From NCBI RefSeq assembly GCF_000814025.1, contig NZ_JWLL01000006.1, positions 434,001-498,000 on the forward strand: a stretch of 64,000 nucleotides of DNA, given 5' to 3'. A program made the position numbers and the translations under genes. Source of the DNA: Tateyamaria sp. ANG-S1 (lineage in GTDB: Bacteria; Pseudomonadota; Alphaproteobacteria; Rhodobacterales; Rhodobacteraceae). Positions 36,012 through 43,550 of this stretch are shown one piece after another (within the stretch, counting starts at the first letter, position 1; the number at the start of each line of letters is the position of its first letter). Under the pieces are notes generated by a model that saw only the letters and a program-made list of their open reading frames with translations, did not search any database and was not told where the DNA came from.

Positions 36012-37844
36012 TCAGTTTTCGTCCCACCACCAGAATTGCGGCATCCAGTCCGGCCCGTCACCATAAAGCGGGATCACCTCGGGGTGCTTCATCTCGGATA
36101 CATGGGCGATACGGCCCGTCGTGAACTGCCAGAAGGGCACGACATACCTGCCTGCGGTCAGCAGACGGTCAAGGGCGCGGGTCGCCGCAAGGCTGTCCTC
36201 GCGCGTGGTGGCTGTCAGCATGGCGGTGATCATGGCGTCTATGGCCGGGTCCTGCACGCCCATCAGGTTGCCGGAGCCTTCTTCCTCTGCCGCGGTGGAG
36301 CCCCAATAGAACCATTGCTCATTGCCGGGGCTCAGCGACAAGGCACGGCGAATATAGGCCATGTCGAAATCGAATGCGTCCTCGCGCGCCGTAAACTGGG
36401 CGCCGTCCACAAGGTCGATGCGCACGTCGATGCCAAGCTGTTCCAGCGCCTGAATATACAGGTTTGCGATGGCGCGATCTTCGGTCCGTTGCTGATCGAG
36501 CAGGATGGTAAAGGCCATTGCCTGCCCATCCGCATTGCGCAGCTTGCCGTCCTGCGTGGTCCATCCGGCCTCTTCCAGCAGACCGATGGCACGGCGCAGC
36601 CCCCTGCGGTTGCGCAGCGATCCGTCGCTTTCGGGCAGGGTATAGCCTTCCATCACGCCCGGCAGCAGCTTGCCATTGAACGGCGCCAGCAGTTCGGCCA
36701 CGCGCCCCTTGGCGGCCCCCGGTTCCATCGCCAGCGGTGAGTTCGAAAAGTAGGAGGTGATGCGCGGTTGTGCCCCGCCAGTCAGCGTGTCGTTGATGTA
36801 TTCGAAATTGAAGGCGGTGATCAGCGCCTCGCGCACGCGCCAGTCGTCAAAGGGCACGCGGCGGGTGTTCATGACAAAGCCTGTGATGCCAGACGGTTTC
36901 TGGTGCTCGATTTCTGTCTTGATGACATCACCCGATTGCACGCGGGGAAAGTCGTATTCGCTGTTCCATGTCTCGGCATTGAACTCGCGCCAGGCCGAGA
37001 TTTCACCGGCCTTGAACGCTTCCAGCACCACGTCGCCATCGCCGTAGAAGTCGATGGTGATCTCATCAAAGTTGAAGGTGCCACGGCGGAAATTCAGGTC
37101 ATTGCCCCAGTAATCCGGATTGCGCGTCAGGGTGACGTAGCGCGCGCCTTCGTAGTTGCTGACAACATAAGGGCCAGAGCCGATGGGCACGTCGTTGATC
37201 GTGGCGGCGGCAAAATCCTTGCCCTCCCACTGGGCTTTTTGCAGGACCGGACGCATACCGGCCAGCAGGGCCAGTTCGCGGTTTTCGGAATTGAACGTGA
37301 ACTTGATGCTGCGCGGCCCGGTTTGCTCCATGGTCTCGATCTGCGCCCACAGGCTGCGGTAGCGCCCGTGCCCCTGGGTGCCGAGGGTTTCGTAGGACCA
37401 CATCACGTCTTCGATCGTTACCGGGCTGCCGTCGGAGAATGTCGCCTCTTCGCGCAGGGTGAATTCGACCCATGTGCGGTCGGCATCCGTCTCAATCGAT
37501 TCGGCGAGCAGGCCGTAGAGGGCGAAAGGTTCGTTGCGGCTGCGGCCCATCAGGCTTTCATGGGTCAGGAACCGCAGCTGCCAGGGCACGTTGCCCTTCT
37601 GGATGTAGGGGTTCAGCGAATCAAAGCTGCCCGTGCTGGCCAAGGTGATGGCACCACCTTTGGGTGCATCTGGATTCGCGTGCGGAAGAGACACAAAATC
37701 CGGTGGCAGGGCAGGGTCACCGTACATAGCTATGCCATGTTGTGGCTCTGCTTGTGCCATTGCGGCAAGGCCAACAAGGCCCGCAAGAATCACCGAAGCG
37801 CTGCGTTTTTTGCTGAGTCGCGTTTGGAAAAAATGCCTGCTCAT
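36012..37844 (-). CDS. YejA-like oligopeptide ABC transporter substrate-binding protein (orphan)
   Basis: A 610-residue periplasmic SBP_bac_5 family protein. The N-terminus (MSRHFFQTRLSKKRSASVIL ... AMAQA) is a Sec signal peptide. The mature part starts EPQHGIAMYGDPALPPDF and PHANPDAPKGGAITLAS, typical of YejA-type binding proteins for oligopeptides/microcin C. ATG 37844 has AAGGAT about 10 nt upstream and fits the signal peptide better than ATG 37883. No permease or ATPase gene lies nearby, so it is an orphan binding protein. A divergent candidate small RNA begins about 115 bp upstream. Confidence 0.9.
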   Translation of the reverse strand: MSRHFFQTRLSKKRSASVILAGLVGLAAMAQAEPQHGIAMYGDPALPPDFVSLPHANPDAPKGGAITLASTGSFDSLNPYIQKGNVPWQLRFLTHESLMGRSRNEPFALYGLLAESIETDADRTWVEFTLREEATFSDGSPVTIEDVMWSYETLGTQGHGRYRSLWAQIETMEQTGPRSIKFTFNSENRELALLAGMRPVLQKAQWEGKDFAAATINDVPIGSGPYVVSNYEGARYVTLTRNPDYWGNDLNFRRGTFNFDEITIDFYGDGDVVLEAFKAGEISAWREFNAETWNSEYDFPRVQSGDVIKTEIEHQKPSGITGFVMNTRRVPFDDWRVREALITAFNFEYINDTLTGGAQPRITSYFSNSPLAMEPGAAKGRVAELLAPFNGKLLPGVMEGYTLPESDGSLRNRRGLRRAIGLLEEAGWTTQDGKLRNADGQAMAFTILLDQQRTEDRAIANLYIQALEQLGIDVRIDLVDGAQFTAREDAFDFDMAYIRRALSLSPGNEQWFYWGSTAAEEEGSGNLMGVQDPAIDAMITAMLTATTREDSLAATRALDRLLTAGRYVVPFWQFTTGRIAHVSEMKHPEVIPLYGDGPDWMPQFWWWDEN

Positions 37845-37923
37845 TTTGTAAACAATCCTTGATCGCCCTTGTTTTGTTAACAATAGCGGCCAACAGACAT
37901 TTACGCATTATCAAACTTTTAGC

Positions 37924-37953
37924 TTGGACTCTTCGGGCGGGTTTGCGTATAAC
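37924..37953 (+). promoter_or_regulatory. Sigma70-type promoter TTGGAC-N18-TATAAC
   Basis: The -35 box TTGGAC (37924-37929) and -10 box TATAAC (37948-37953) are separated by 18 bp, a near-consensus housekeeping promoter. The predicted start is about 37960. No coding region lies between it and the terminator at 38007. Confidence 0.65.
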
Positions 37954-37959
37954 AAGGGC

Positions 37960-38035
37960 ACTGCTCGATAGGTTTCTTGCCTGTATGAAACCTGCCTCAA
38001 TAACTTAACGCCAGCTTCGTGCTGGCGTTTTTTTT
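37960..38035 (+). ncRNA. Candidate ~76-nt small RNA
   Basis: A predicted transcript runs from the promoter at 37924-37953 to a strong intrinsic terminator. Its 5' half folds as AGGTTTC-N10-GAAACCT (37970-37993). A single-stranded linker (GCCTCAATAACTTAA, about 37994-38008) follows, then the terminator hairpin. A hairpin, an A/U-rich linker and a U-tail are the layout of Hfq-dependent small RNAs. It is divergent from a peptide-binding-protein gene, a class of mRNA often controlled by small RNAs in other bacteria; any target here is speculation. Confidence 0.6.
38007..38035 (+). terminator. Strong intrinsic terminator
   Basis: Stem AACGCCAGC (38007-38015), loop TTCGT, stem GCTGGCGTT (38021-38029), followed by a run of eight Ts to 38035. 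This is the best-formed terminator in the window and no annotated plus-strand gene precedes it within 10 kb on that strand except the candidate small RNA (the previous plus-strand gene ends at 34994). Confidence 0.85.
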
Positions 38036-38127
38036 GGCGTATGTGAAACCCATTGGGGTGCAGAACCATTCCTTTCGCAGGTGCAGCATGACAGGATGCG
38101 CACAACTTTGGCGAAAGGATCCCCGCA

Positions 38128-38913
38128 ATGGCTTTTGAAATCTCTCTCAGCGGCAAGACGGCTGTCATCACCGGTTCCAACTCGGGCATCGGGCTGGGCA
38201 TGGCGTGGGAACTCGCGCGGGCTGGGGCCGATGTGGTGCTGAACTCGTTCACGGACAACGACGAAGATCACGCCATCGCCAAGGAGATCGCTGATGAGAC
38301 CGGCACAAATGCGCGGTACATTCGGGCTGATATGTCCAAGGGCGATGAATGCCGCGCGCTGGTCGAAAAAGCGGGGGCCTGCGATATCCTTATCAACAAC
38401 GCGGGCATCCAGCATGTGGCGGGCATCCCTGAATTCCCGGTCGAGAAATGGGACGCCATCATCGCGATCAACCTGAGTTCCGCCTTTCACACCACAGCCG
38501 CGGCATTGCCCATGATGCGGGATGCAGGTTGGGGCCGGGTGATCAACGTGGCCTCCGCCCACGGCCTGACCGCTTCACCGTACAAATCGGCGTATATCGC
38601 GGCCAAACACGGCATCGTTGGCCTGACCAAGACAACAGCACTGGAAACGGCCGAAGAGCCTATCACCGCCAACGCCATCTGCCCGGGCTACGTGCTGACC
38701 CCGCTGGTCGAAAGCCAGATCCCTGACACGATGAAAGAGTATGACATGGGCCGCGAAGAGGTGATCAAGAACGTCATGCTCAAGCGCCAGCCATCCAAGG
38801 AATTCGCGACGACGGAACAGATGGGCGGCACCGCCGTCTTCCTCTGCTCATCCGCCGCGGACCAGATCACCGGCACAACAATCAGCGTAGACGGCGGTTG
38901 GACGGCGCTCTGA
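38128..38913 (+). CDS. bdhA: 3-hydroxybutyrate dehydrogenase (SDR family)
   Basis: A 261-residue short-chain dehydrogenase that interconverts 3-hydroxybutyrate and acetoacetate with NAD. The glycine motif GSNSGIGLG (residues 16-24), NNAG, catalytic Tyr156/Lys160 in SAYIAAKHG, and the C-terminal ITGTTISVDGGW are present. The GIQHVAGIPEFPVEKWDAII and LTPLVESQIPD segments match 3-hydroxybutyrate dehydrogenases. It is followed by a patatin-like lipase gene on the same strand, suggesting joint action in PHB or lipid turnover. Confidence 0.92.
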   Translation: MAFEISLSGKTAVITGSNSGIGLGMAWELARAGADVVLNSFTDNDEDHAIAKEIADETGTNARYIRADMSKGDECRALVEKAGACDILINNAGIQHVAGIPEFPVEKWDAIIAINLSSAFHTTAAALPMMRDAGWGRVINVASAHGLTASPYKSAYIAAKHGIVGLTKTTALETAEEPITANAICPGYVLTPLVESQIPDTMKEYDMGREEVIKNVMLKRQPSKEFATTEQMGGTAVFLCSSAADQITGTTISVDGGWTAL

Positions 38914-38919
38914 TCCGTC

Positions 38920-38956
38920 CTTCATCTTGCCAGAAAAACTCCCGCCGGAGGCTCCC
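38920..38956 (-). repeat. Dispersed GGCGGGAGTTTTTCTGGCAAGATGAA element, reverse copy (E)
   Basis: Read on the minus strand it is GGAGCCTCCGGCGGGAGTTTTTC followed by TGGCAAGATGAA. It matches the layout of the element at 59340-59373 (GTATTTTTAGCCAGAAGAAAGG) and shares its GC-rich CCTCCGGCGGG head with copy C at 45417. It lies between bdhA and the patatin gene. Confidence 0.5.
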
Positions 38957-38986
38957 GCACTCTCCGTCCAGACCAGAGGTCCAACC

Positions 38987-40018
38987 ATGACGCGCAAGAA
39001 GATCAACGTGGCCCTGCAAGGGGGCGGAGCACATGGCGCGTTCACCTGGGGTGCGCTTGACGTCCTTCTTGCTGACGACCGGATCGAGATCGCGGGCGTT
39101 TCGGGCACATCGGCGGGCGCGCTGAACGGGGCGGCGATCAAGGCGGGGCTCGCGCAAGGCGGCGAAGATGCGGCGCGCGAGAACCTCGATTGGCTCTGGG
39201 CACAGGTGGCCGGGGTGCAGGACATGCGGATGGCGACGTGGATGGCCCCTTTTGGGCCTGCGCAGATCTCGCAGGCGCTGGAATACTCGCTGCCCTATGC
39301 CATCGGGGACGCGGTCGGCCGCATGGTGTCGCCCTATACCTACGGTCCCTTCTACCGCAATCCGCTGACCGACATCGTGTCGAAGTTCAACATGGACAAA
39401 GTGTGCTGCGATGACGGCCCGCAGCTGTTCATCAATGCTACCCGCGTGCGCAACGGCAAGCTGCGTGTGTTTCGTCAGGCAGAGGTGACGCCGGACGTGA
39501 TCATGGCGTCCGCCTGCCTGCCGACACTGTTTCAGGCGGTCGTGATCCACGATACCGAAACAGGGCAGGAGGAAGAGTTCTGGGATGGCGGCTATACCGG
39601 CAATCCCGCGCTTTTTCCTTTGTTCGACGCCTCGCTGCCAGACGACATCGTGGTCATCAACATCAACCCGCTGGAACGCGATCACCTGCCGCGCACGCCG
39701 CAGCAGATCCAGAACCGGATCAACGAGATCAGTTTCAACTCCTCGCTTCTGCGCGAGATGCGGGCGATTTCATTTGTGAAGCGCCTGATCGACGAGGGCA
39801 CGATCGAGAAGGGCCAGATGCGCCGCGTCAACATGCACATGATTGCGGATGACGCGCTGATGAATGATCTGAGCGTGGCGACGAAACTGGTGCCGAACAG
39901 TTTCGTGATGGGCAAGTTGCGAGAGGCCGGGGCACGGGCTGCGCAGACCTTCCTCGACACGCATTTCGATCAGATCGGCACCGGCGACAGCGTCAACATG
40001 CGCGAGATGTTTTCGTAG
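38987..40018 (+). CDS. Patatin-like phospholipase family protein
   Basis: A 343-residue cytosolic patatin-fold serine hydrolase. The oxyanion loop is GGGAHG (residues 12-17), the nucleophile Ser42 lies in GTSAG and the catalytic Asp200 in DGG, so the Ser-Asp dyad is complete. The ATG at 38987 follows an AGAGG site; an upstream in-frame start at 38927 would read through a dispersed repeat. It lies downstream of bdhA, and patatin-type enzymes can act as phospholipases or as intracellular PHB depolymerases; the latter is inference from context. Confidence 0.9.
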   Translation: MTRKKINVALQGGGAHGAFTWGALDVLLADDRIEIAGVSGTSAGALNGAAIKAGLAQGGEDAARENLDWLWAQVAGVQDMRMATWMAPFGPAQISQALEYSLPYAIGDAVGRMVSPYTYGPFYRNPLTDIVSKFNMDKVCCDDGPQLFINATRVRNGKLRVFRQAEVTPDVIMASACLPTLFQAVVIHDTETGQEEEFWDGGYTGNPALFPLFDASLPDDIVVININPLERDHLPRTPQQIQNRINEISFNSSLLREMRAISFVKRLIDEGTIEKGQMRRVNMHMIADDALMNDLSVATKLVPNSFVMGKLREAGARAAQTFLDTHFDQIGTGDSVNMREMFS

Positions 40019-40019
40019 C

Positions 40020-40067
40020 TCAAAAATCCGACACGGATTTTTGACAAGATTTTTTGTAAAAATCTTG
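40020..40067. terminator. Twin bidirectional palindromic terminators
   Basis: Hairpin 1 is TCAAAAATCCG-ACA-CGGATTTTTGA (40020-40044, 11 bp). Hairpin 2 is CAAGATTTTT-TGT-AAAAATCTTG (40045-40067, 10 bp). They sit between the convergent patatin and DUF502 genes, and the ACA loop of hairpin 1 equals that of the pair at 19972. Confidence 0.8.
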
Positions 40068-40072
40068 CCCCG

Positions 40073-40819
40073 TCAGGACGGTGGCATGGTCGGATCCTTG
40101 CCATTGGGGTACACAAGGCCCGCAGAGATCACCAGCTTCGCCGCGTCCTCGACCGACATATCCAGCTCGATCACGTCCTCGGCCGGGAAAAACAGCAGAA
40201 AGCCCGATGTCGGGTTCGGCGTCGTGGGCACAAAGATACTCAGCAATGCCCCTGTATTGCCCGCCCGGTCGCTCACCTCGCCCTTCGCGGTGGTCGAGAT
40301 GAAGCCAATGGCCCAGATGCCCTTGCGCGGATACTCGATCAGGCACGCCTTCTCAAAAGACCGTTCGGACTGGGCAAAGATCGTCTCAGAAATCTGCTTG
40401 ATGCCGGAATAGATGGAGCGCACCACAGGTGTCCGCTCAACGAGGCTTTCGGCATAGCGGATAAGCGACCGGCCAATGAAACCCTTGGCGATCCAGCCCA
40501 CAAGGATCGTGAACAGCAAAAAGACGATGACGCCCACGCCGCGCACGTTCACCCTGATCCAGTCGGGGTTCGGCACCCGCACGCCGTTTTCATCGATGAA
40601 CCGCGGGTTGTTCAGAAAGTAGTTTACAAGGGAGTCGGGCTGCCATGCCGTAGGCACGAGCGGCCAGACAAAGCCATCAACCCAGCCGATGACGGTCCAG
40701 ATCAGCCAAACAGTCAGACCAACTGGCGCAATGACAACAATGCCGGTCAGAAAGGACGCGCGCAGTCGCGAGAAAATACCGGGGCGCCGGGGTTCTTCTG
40801 GATCAAAAGGGGTGTTCAT
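40073..40819 (-). CDS. DUF502 membrane protein
   Basis: A 248-residue DUF502 protein with two transmembrane helices: GIVVIAPVGLTVWLIWTVIGWVDG (about 23-46) and GVGVIVFLLFTILVGWIAKGF (about 95-115). These are followed by RTPVVRSIYSGIKQISE and FVPTTPNPTSGFLLFFPAEDVIELDMSVEDAAKLVISAG, hallmark segments of the family. The function is unknown; members occur widely in Proteobacteria and plants (COV proteins). It is convergent with the patatin gene. Confidence 0.92.
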   Translation of the reverse strand: MNTPFDPEEPRRPGIFSRLRASFLTGIVVIAPVGLTVWLIWTVIGWVDGFVWPLVPTAWQPDSLVNYFLNNPRFIDENGVRVPNPDWIRVNVRGVGVIVFLLFTILVGWIAKGFIGRSLIRYAESLVERTPVVRSIYSGIKQISETIFAQSERSFEKACLIEYPRKGIWAIGFISTTAKGEVSDRAGNTGALLSIFVPTTPNPTSGFLLFFPAEDVIELDMSVEDAAKLVISAGLVYPNGKDPTMPPS

Positions 40820-40891
40820 CGTGGTCCCGGCACATCTTCACAGGTTACGTAAGGCAACGCTTTCGGCACTACAATGGTTTGTGCCTTTTGT

Positions 40892-41812
40892 TCAGGCATC
40901 CGTGGCGCGCGTGCCCAATTCGGCGGCGATCTGCGCGGCCAGACGCGCATTATTGCGGACAAGCGCGATGTTCGCCGTCAATGACCGGCCATCGGTCAAT
41001 TCAAAAATGCGTTGCAACAAGTAGGGCGTCACGCCCTTGCCGCTGATCCCGTGCGTCTCGGCGTCTTGCGTGGCTTGCGCGATGATCGGGGCGAGGGTCG
41101 CGCGGTCGATCTCGTCCGCTTCGGGAAGCGGGTTGACCACCAGCTGGCCGCCGGGCAGGCCCAGAGCCGCGCGCTGAAGATGCGCTGCGGCGATGTCAGC
41201 GGCATGGTCCATCCGCAGTGGCGCCGTCATGCCCGCACTGCGCGACCAGAAGGCAGGCATGTCATCCTGGCCGTAGGCGATGACCGGCACGCCTTGCGTT
41301 TCCAGCACTTCGAGCGTCTTGGGAATGTCGAGGATCGCCTTGGCCCCTGCCGCCACAACAGTGACCGGCGTTTGCGCCAGTTCCAGCAGGTCTGCCGAGA
41401 TGTCAAAGCTGTGCTCGGCCCCTTTGTGCACGCCGCCAATGCCACCCGTGGCAAAGACGGAAATGCCTGCAATCCGCGCGGCGATCATCGTGGCGGCGAC
41501 GGTGGTGGCCCCGGTGCCGCCTGTGGCCATGCAGACGGCCATGTCGGCGCGGCTGAGCTTTGCCACTTTTTTTGATTGCGCGAGAGCCTCTAGCTGCGCG
41601 TCGGTCAGGCCGACATGCAGGACCCCGTCGATCACGGCCATGGTGGCGGGGACGGCACCGCCCTTGCGAATGTCACCTTCAACCTGTCGCGCGACCTCAA
41701 GGTTTTGGGGGTAGGGCATCCCGTGGGTGATGATCGTGCTTTCCAGCGCGACCACGGGCGTGCCGTTTTCCAGTGCGCCTGCGACTTCGGGGGAGGTGGT
41801 GAAAAGCGTCAT
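40892..41812 (-). CDS. psuG: Pseudouridine-5'-phosphate glycosidase
   Basis: A 306-residue enzyme that cleaves the C-C glycosidic bond of pseudouridine 5'-phosphate to uracil and ribose 5-phosphate. The N-terminal VALESTIITHGMPYPQN, the GGTGATTVAATMIAARIAGI and FATGGIGGVHKGAEHSFDISADL segments are diagnostic. Its ATG overlaps the psuK stop by 4 nt, so the kinase and glycosidase are translationally coupled for pseudouridine salvage from RNA breakdown. Confidence 0.95.
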   Translation of the reverse strand: MTLFTTSPEVAGALENGTPVVALESTIITHGMPYPQNLEVARQVEGDIRKGGAVPATMAVIDGVLHVGLTDAQLEALAQSKKVAKLSRADMAVCMATGGTGATTVAATMIAARIAGISVFATGGIGGVHKGAEHSFDISADLLELAQTPVTVVAAGAKAILDIPKTLEVLETQGVPVIAYGQDDMPAFWSRSAGMTAPLRMDHAADIAAAHLQRAALGLPGGQLVVNPLPEADEIDRATLAPIIAQATQDAETHGISGKGVTPYLLQRIFELTDGRSLTANIALVRNNARLAAQIAAELGTRATDA

Positions 41813-42702
41813 GTGGGCGTCTTTCCTGAAACATAGATGGCCGCAGCCTCAAGCGCGGCGTGCAAAGCGTCCGAGCGGTTGGCGCCGCGCAGTTCGGCGG
41901 CCATGTGGGCTGCCATGAATGTGTCACCGGCGCCCGTGATTCGCGTGACCAGCACCTGCGGGGGTGTTTCGCTGACGAGACCTTCGGCAGAGCCCTCGGT
42001 TGCGGTCTTGCCGCCGTCGGTGACCAGAACGCGCGATGCGCCGCGTTGCAAAAGCCCGTCTGCCGCCTCGACCGAGTTGTCGAACCCGCGCTGACAAAGC
42101 AGCCCAGCTTCTTCAAGGTTTACGTAGAGCGTTCCGCGGCTGTGGGTGAGAAAGGGACCGAGCCGCTCGGCCTTGCCCGGTGAGGCGGGGGCCACGCGCA
42201 GGTCAGCGCGGGCCAGGACCGGGCTGGTGGCAATCTCGTTGAGCAGATCAAGTGTGAGGTTGCCGTCAAGGGCCGCGAGCCCTGCAAACGGTGCTTCTGC
42301 CGTGGCGAGCGTGCCGTCCGTCAACGGGCGCAGGATTTTGGCACCCGCGCTTTCCAGCGAATGCGCGTCTGCAATCGCTGCGATCAGGCCGTTGGCCCCT
42401 TCAACCGCCATGTACTGGTCAGTCGGCAGATCTTCGGAGCGGTACACGGTGTCGGTGATCATGCCGCGCGCCTTGCAGGCAGCGATCAGCTCGTCGCCCT
42501 CGGCATCACGCCCTATGGCTGTCAGCAGGGCAGGCGTCAGCCCGAAACGGGCAAGCGTCATGGCGATGTTCATGGCGACGCCACCGGGCAGCCGCGTGAT
42601 CCGGCCCGGCACGTCCGATCCCTGACGCATCGCGAGCGGCGCGCGCCCGATCACGTCCCACAGCACCGACCCGATGCACAGAATGTCAGGTGTTCGTATC
42701 AT
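41809..42702 (-). CDS. psuK: PfkB-family kinase, probable pseudouridine kinase
   Basis: A 297-residue ribokinase-like sugar kinase with the N-terminal ILCIGSVLWDVIGRAP, GGVAMNIAMTLARFGL and the C-terminal anion-hole motif ITGAGDTFMAAHMA with catalytic Asp. Placed directly upstream of and overlapping psuG, it should phosphorylate pseudouridine at the 5' position. The specific name rests on the operon; the family call is certain. Confidence 0.9.
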   Translation of the reverse strand: MIRTPDILCIGSVLWDVIGRAPLAMRQGSDVPGRITRLPGGVAMNIAMTLARFGLTPALLTAIGRDAEGDELIAACKARGMITDTVYRSEDLPTDQYMAVEGANGLIAAIADAHSLESAGAKILRPLTDGTLATAEAPFAGLAALDGNLTLDLLNEIATSPVLARADLRVAPASPGKAERLGPFLTHSRGTLYVNLEEAGLLCQRGFDNSVEAADGLLQRGASRVLVTDGGKTATEGSAEGLVSETPPQVLVTRITGAGDTFMAAHMAAELRGANRSDALHAALEAAAIYVSGKTPT

Positions 42703-42746
42703 GCGCGTCTTGTGACGTTGCGTGAGGCAAGAGGCAAGAGCGCGCG

Positions 42747-43550
42747 TTACTCCGGCACCGCAAAGGTCAGTGCCGCCCAGTACGTGTCCCAGACGGCATC
42801 CGTGTCTGCGTCCGGTGTGGGCGCGATGGCGACTGCATCGAACAGGTAGTCATGGCCGGGCGTGACAGGGATGGCAGCGATGCCGCTTTCATCTGTGCGG
42901 TGCAGCGTGATTGTGACGCTGTTATCGGGTGCGCGGTCGAATACCTCGACCTGTGCATCGGCGCGCACCTCGCCATCCAGGGTGACCTGCACCTGCATGA
43001 TGCCATCGAAATCCGGCGCATAGGGGTTTGTCAGCGCGATGAATTCGGTTTTCAGACCCAGCGCGCGGTCCGTGCCAATGGCGTCTCCCACGGCGATCAG
43101 AGACTTGGCGTGGCGTGTATAGCGTTCCTTGAATGGCGGTTCGGGAAATCGGTTGTCGGCGTGGCGTGCGGCGATGTTCGGGAAATCCTTGTGATCGGCG
43201 AACTTCTGGAACTTGGCCCATTCCCGGTAGGTCAGAAGCGATGGTGTCGTTTCGTGCACCACGATCACGAGCCCTTCGACCGGCCCCGGCACATCGAGCG
43301 CCGGATTGTCGCCCATACGTGCCTCAACCGGGCGGATGGTGTCGCCCACGACGACGTCAAAGCGTGCGATGCGCCGTTCGAAATAGGACAGGTTCACCCC
43401 TTCGAATTCTTCGCCGTTCTTGAGCCGCGCCACGATCTGTGCCGACGGGGGCACTTGATAACGTTCCGGTTCGATCCAGAACTCATGGGCGGTTGCGCTT
43501 GTGGCACAGATGGCGCACCAAAGCGGAACGATCAAACGGATGAAAATCAT
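42747..43550 (-). CDS. DUF4198 periplasmic protein
   Basis: A 267-residue exported protein. The signal peptide MIFIRLIVPLWCAICATSAT ends at AHEFWIEPERY, and the mature N-terminus with HEFW is the DUF4198 hallmark. The HEFW histidine and acidic loops suggest metal binding; the family (COG5266) has been linked to cobalt/nickel uptake. ATG 43550 lies on a CATG shared with the divergent HupE gene. An upstream open frame to 43769 lies inside HupE and is not protein-like. Confidence 0.85.
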   Translation of the reverse strand: MIFIRLIVPLWCAICATSATAHEFWIEPERYQVPPSAQIVARLKNGEEFEGVNLSYFERRIARFDVVVGDTIRPVEARMGDNPALDVPGPVEGLVIVVHETTPSLLTYREWAKFQKFADHKDFPNIAARHADNRFPEPPFKERYTRHAKSLIAVGDAIGTDRALGLKTEFIALTNPYAPDFDGIMQVQVTLDGEVRADAQVEVFDRAPDNSVTITLHRTDESGIAAIPVTPGHDYLFDAVAIAPTPDADTDAVWDTYWAALTFAVPE

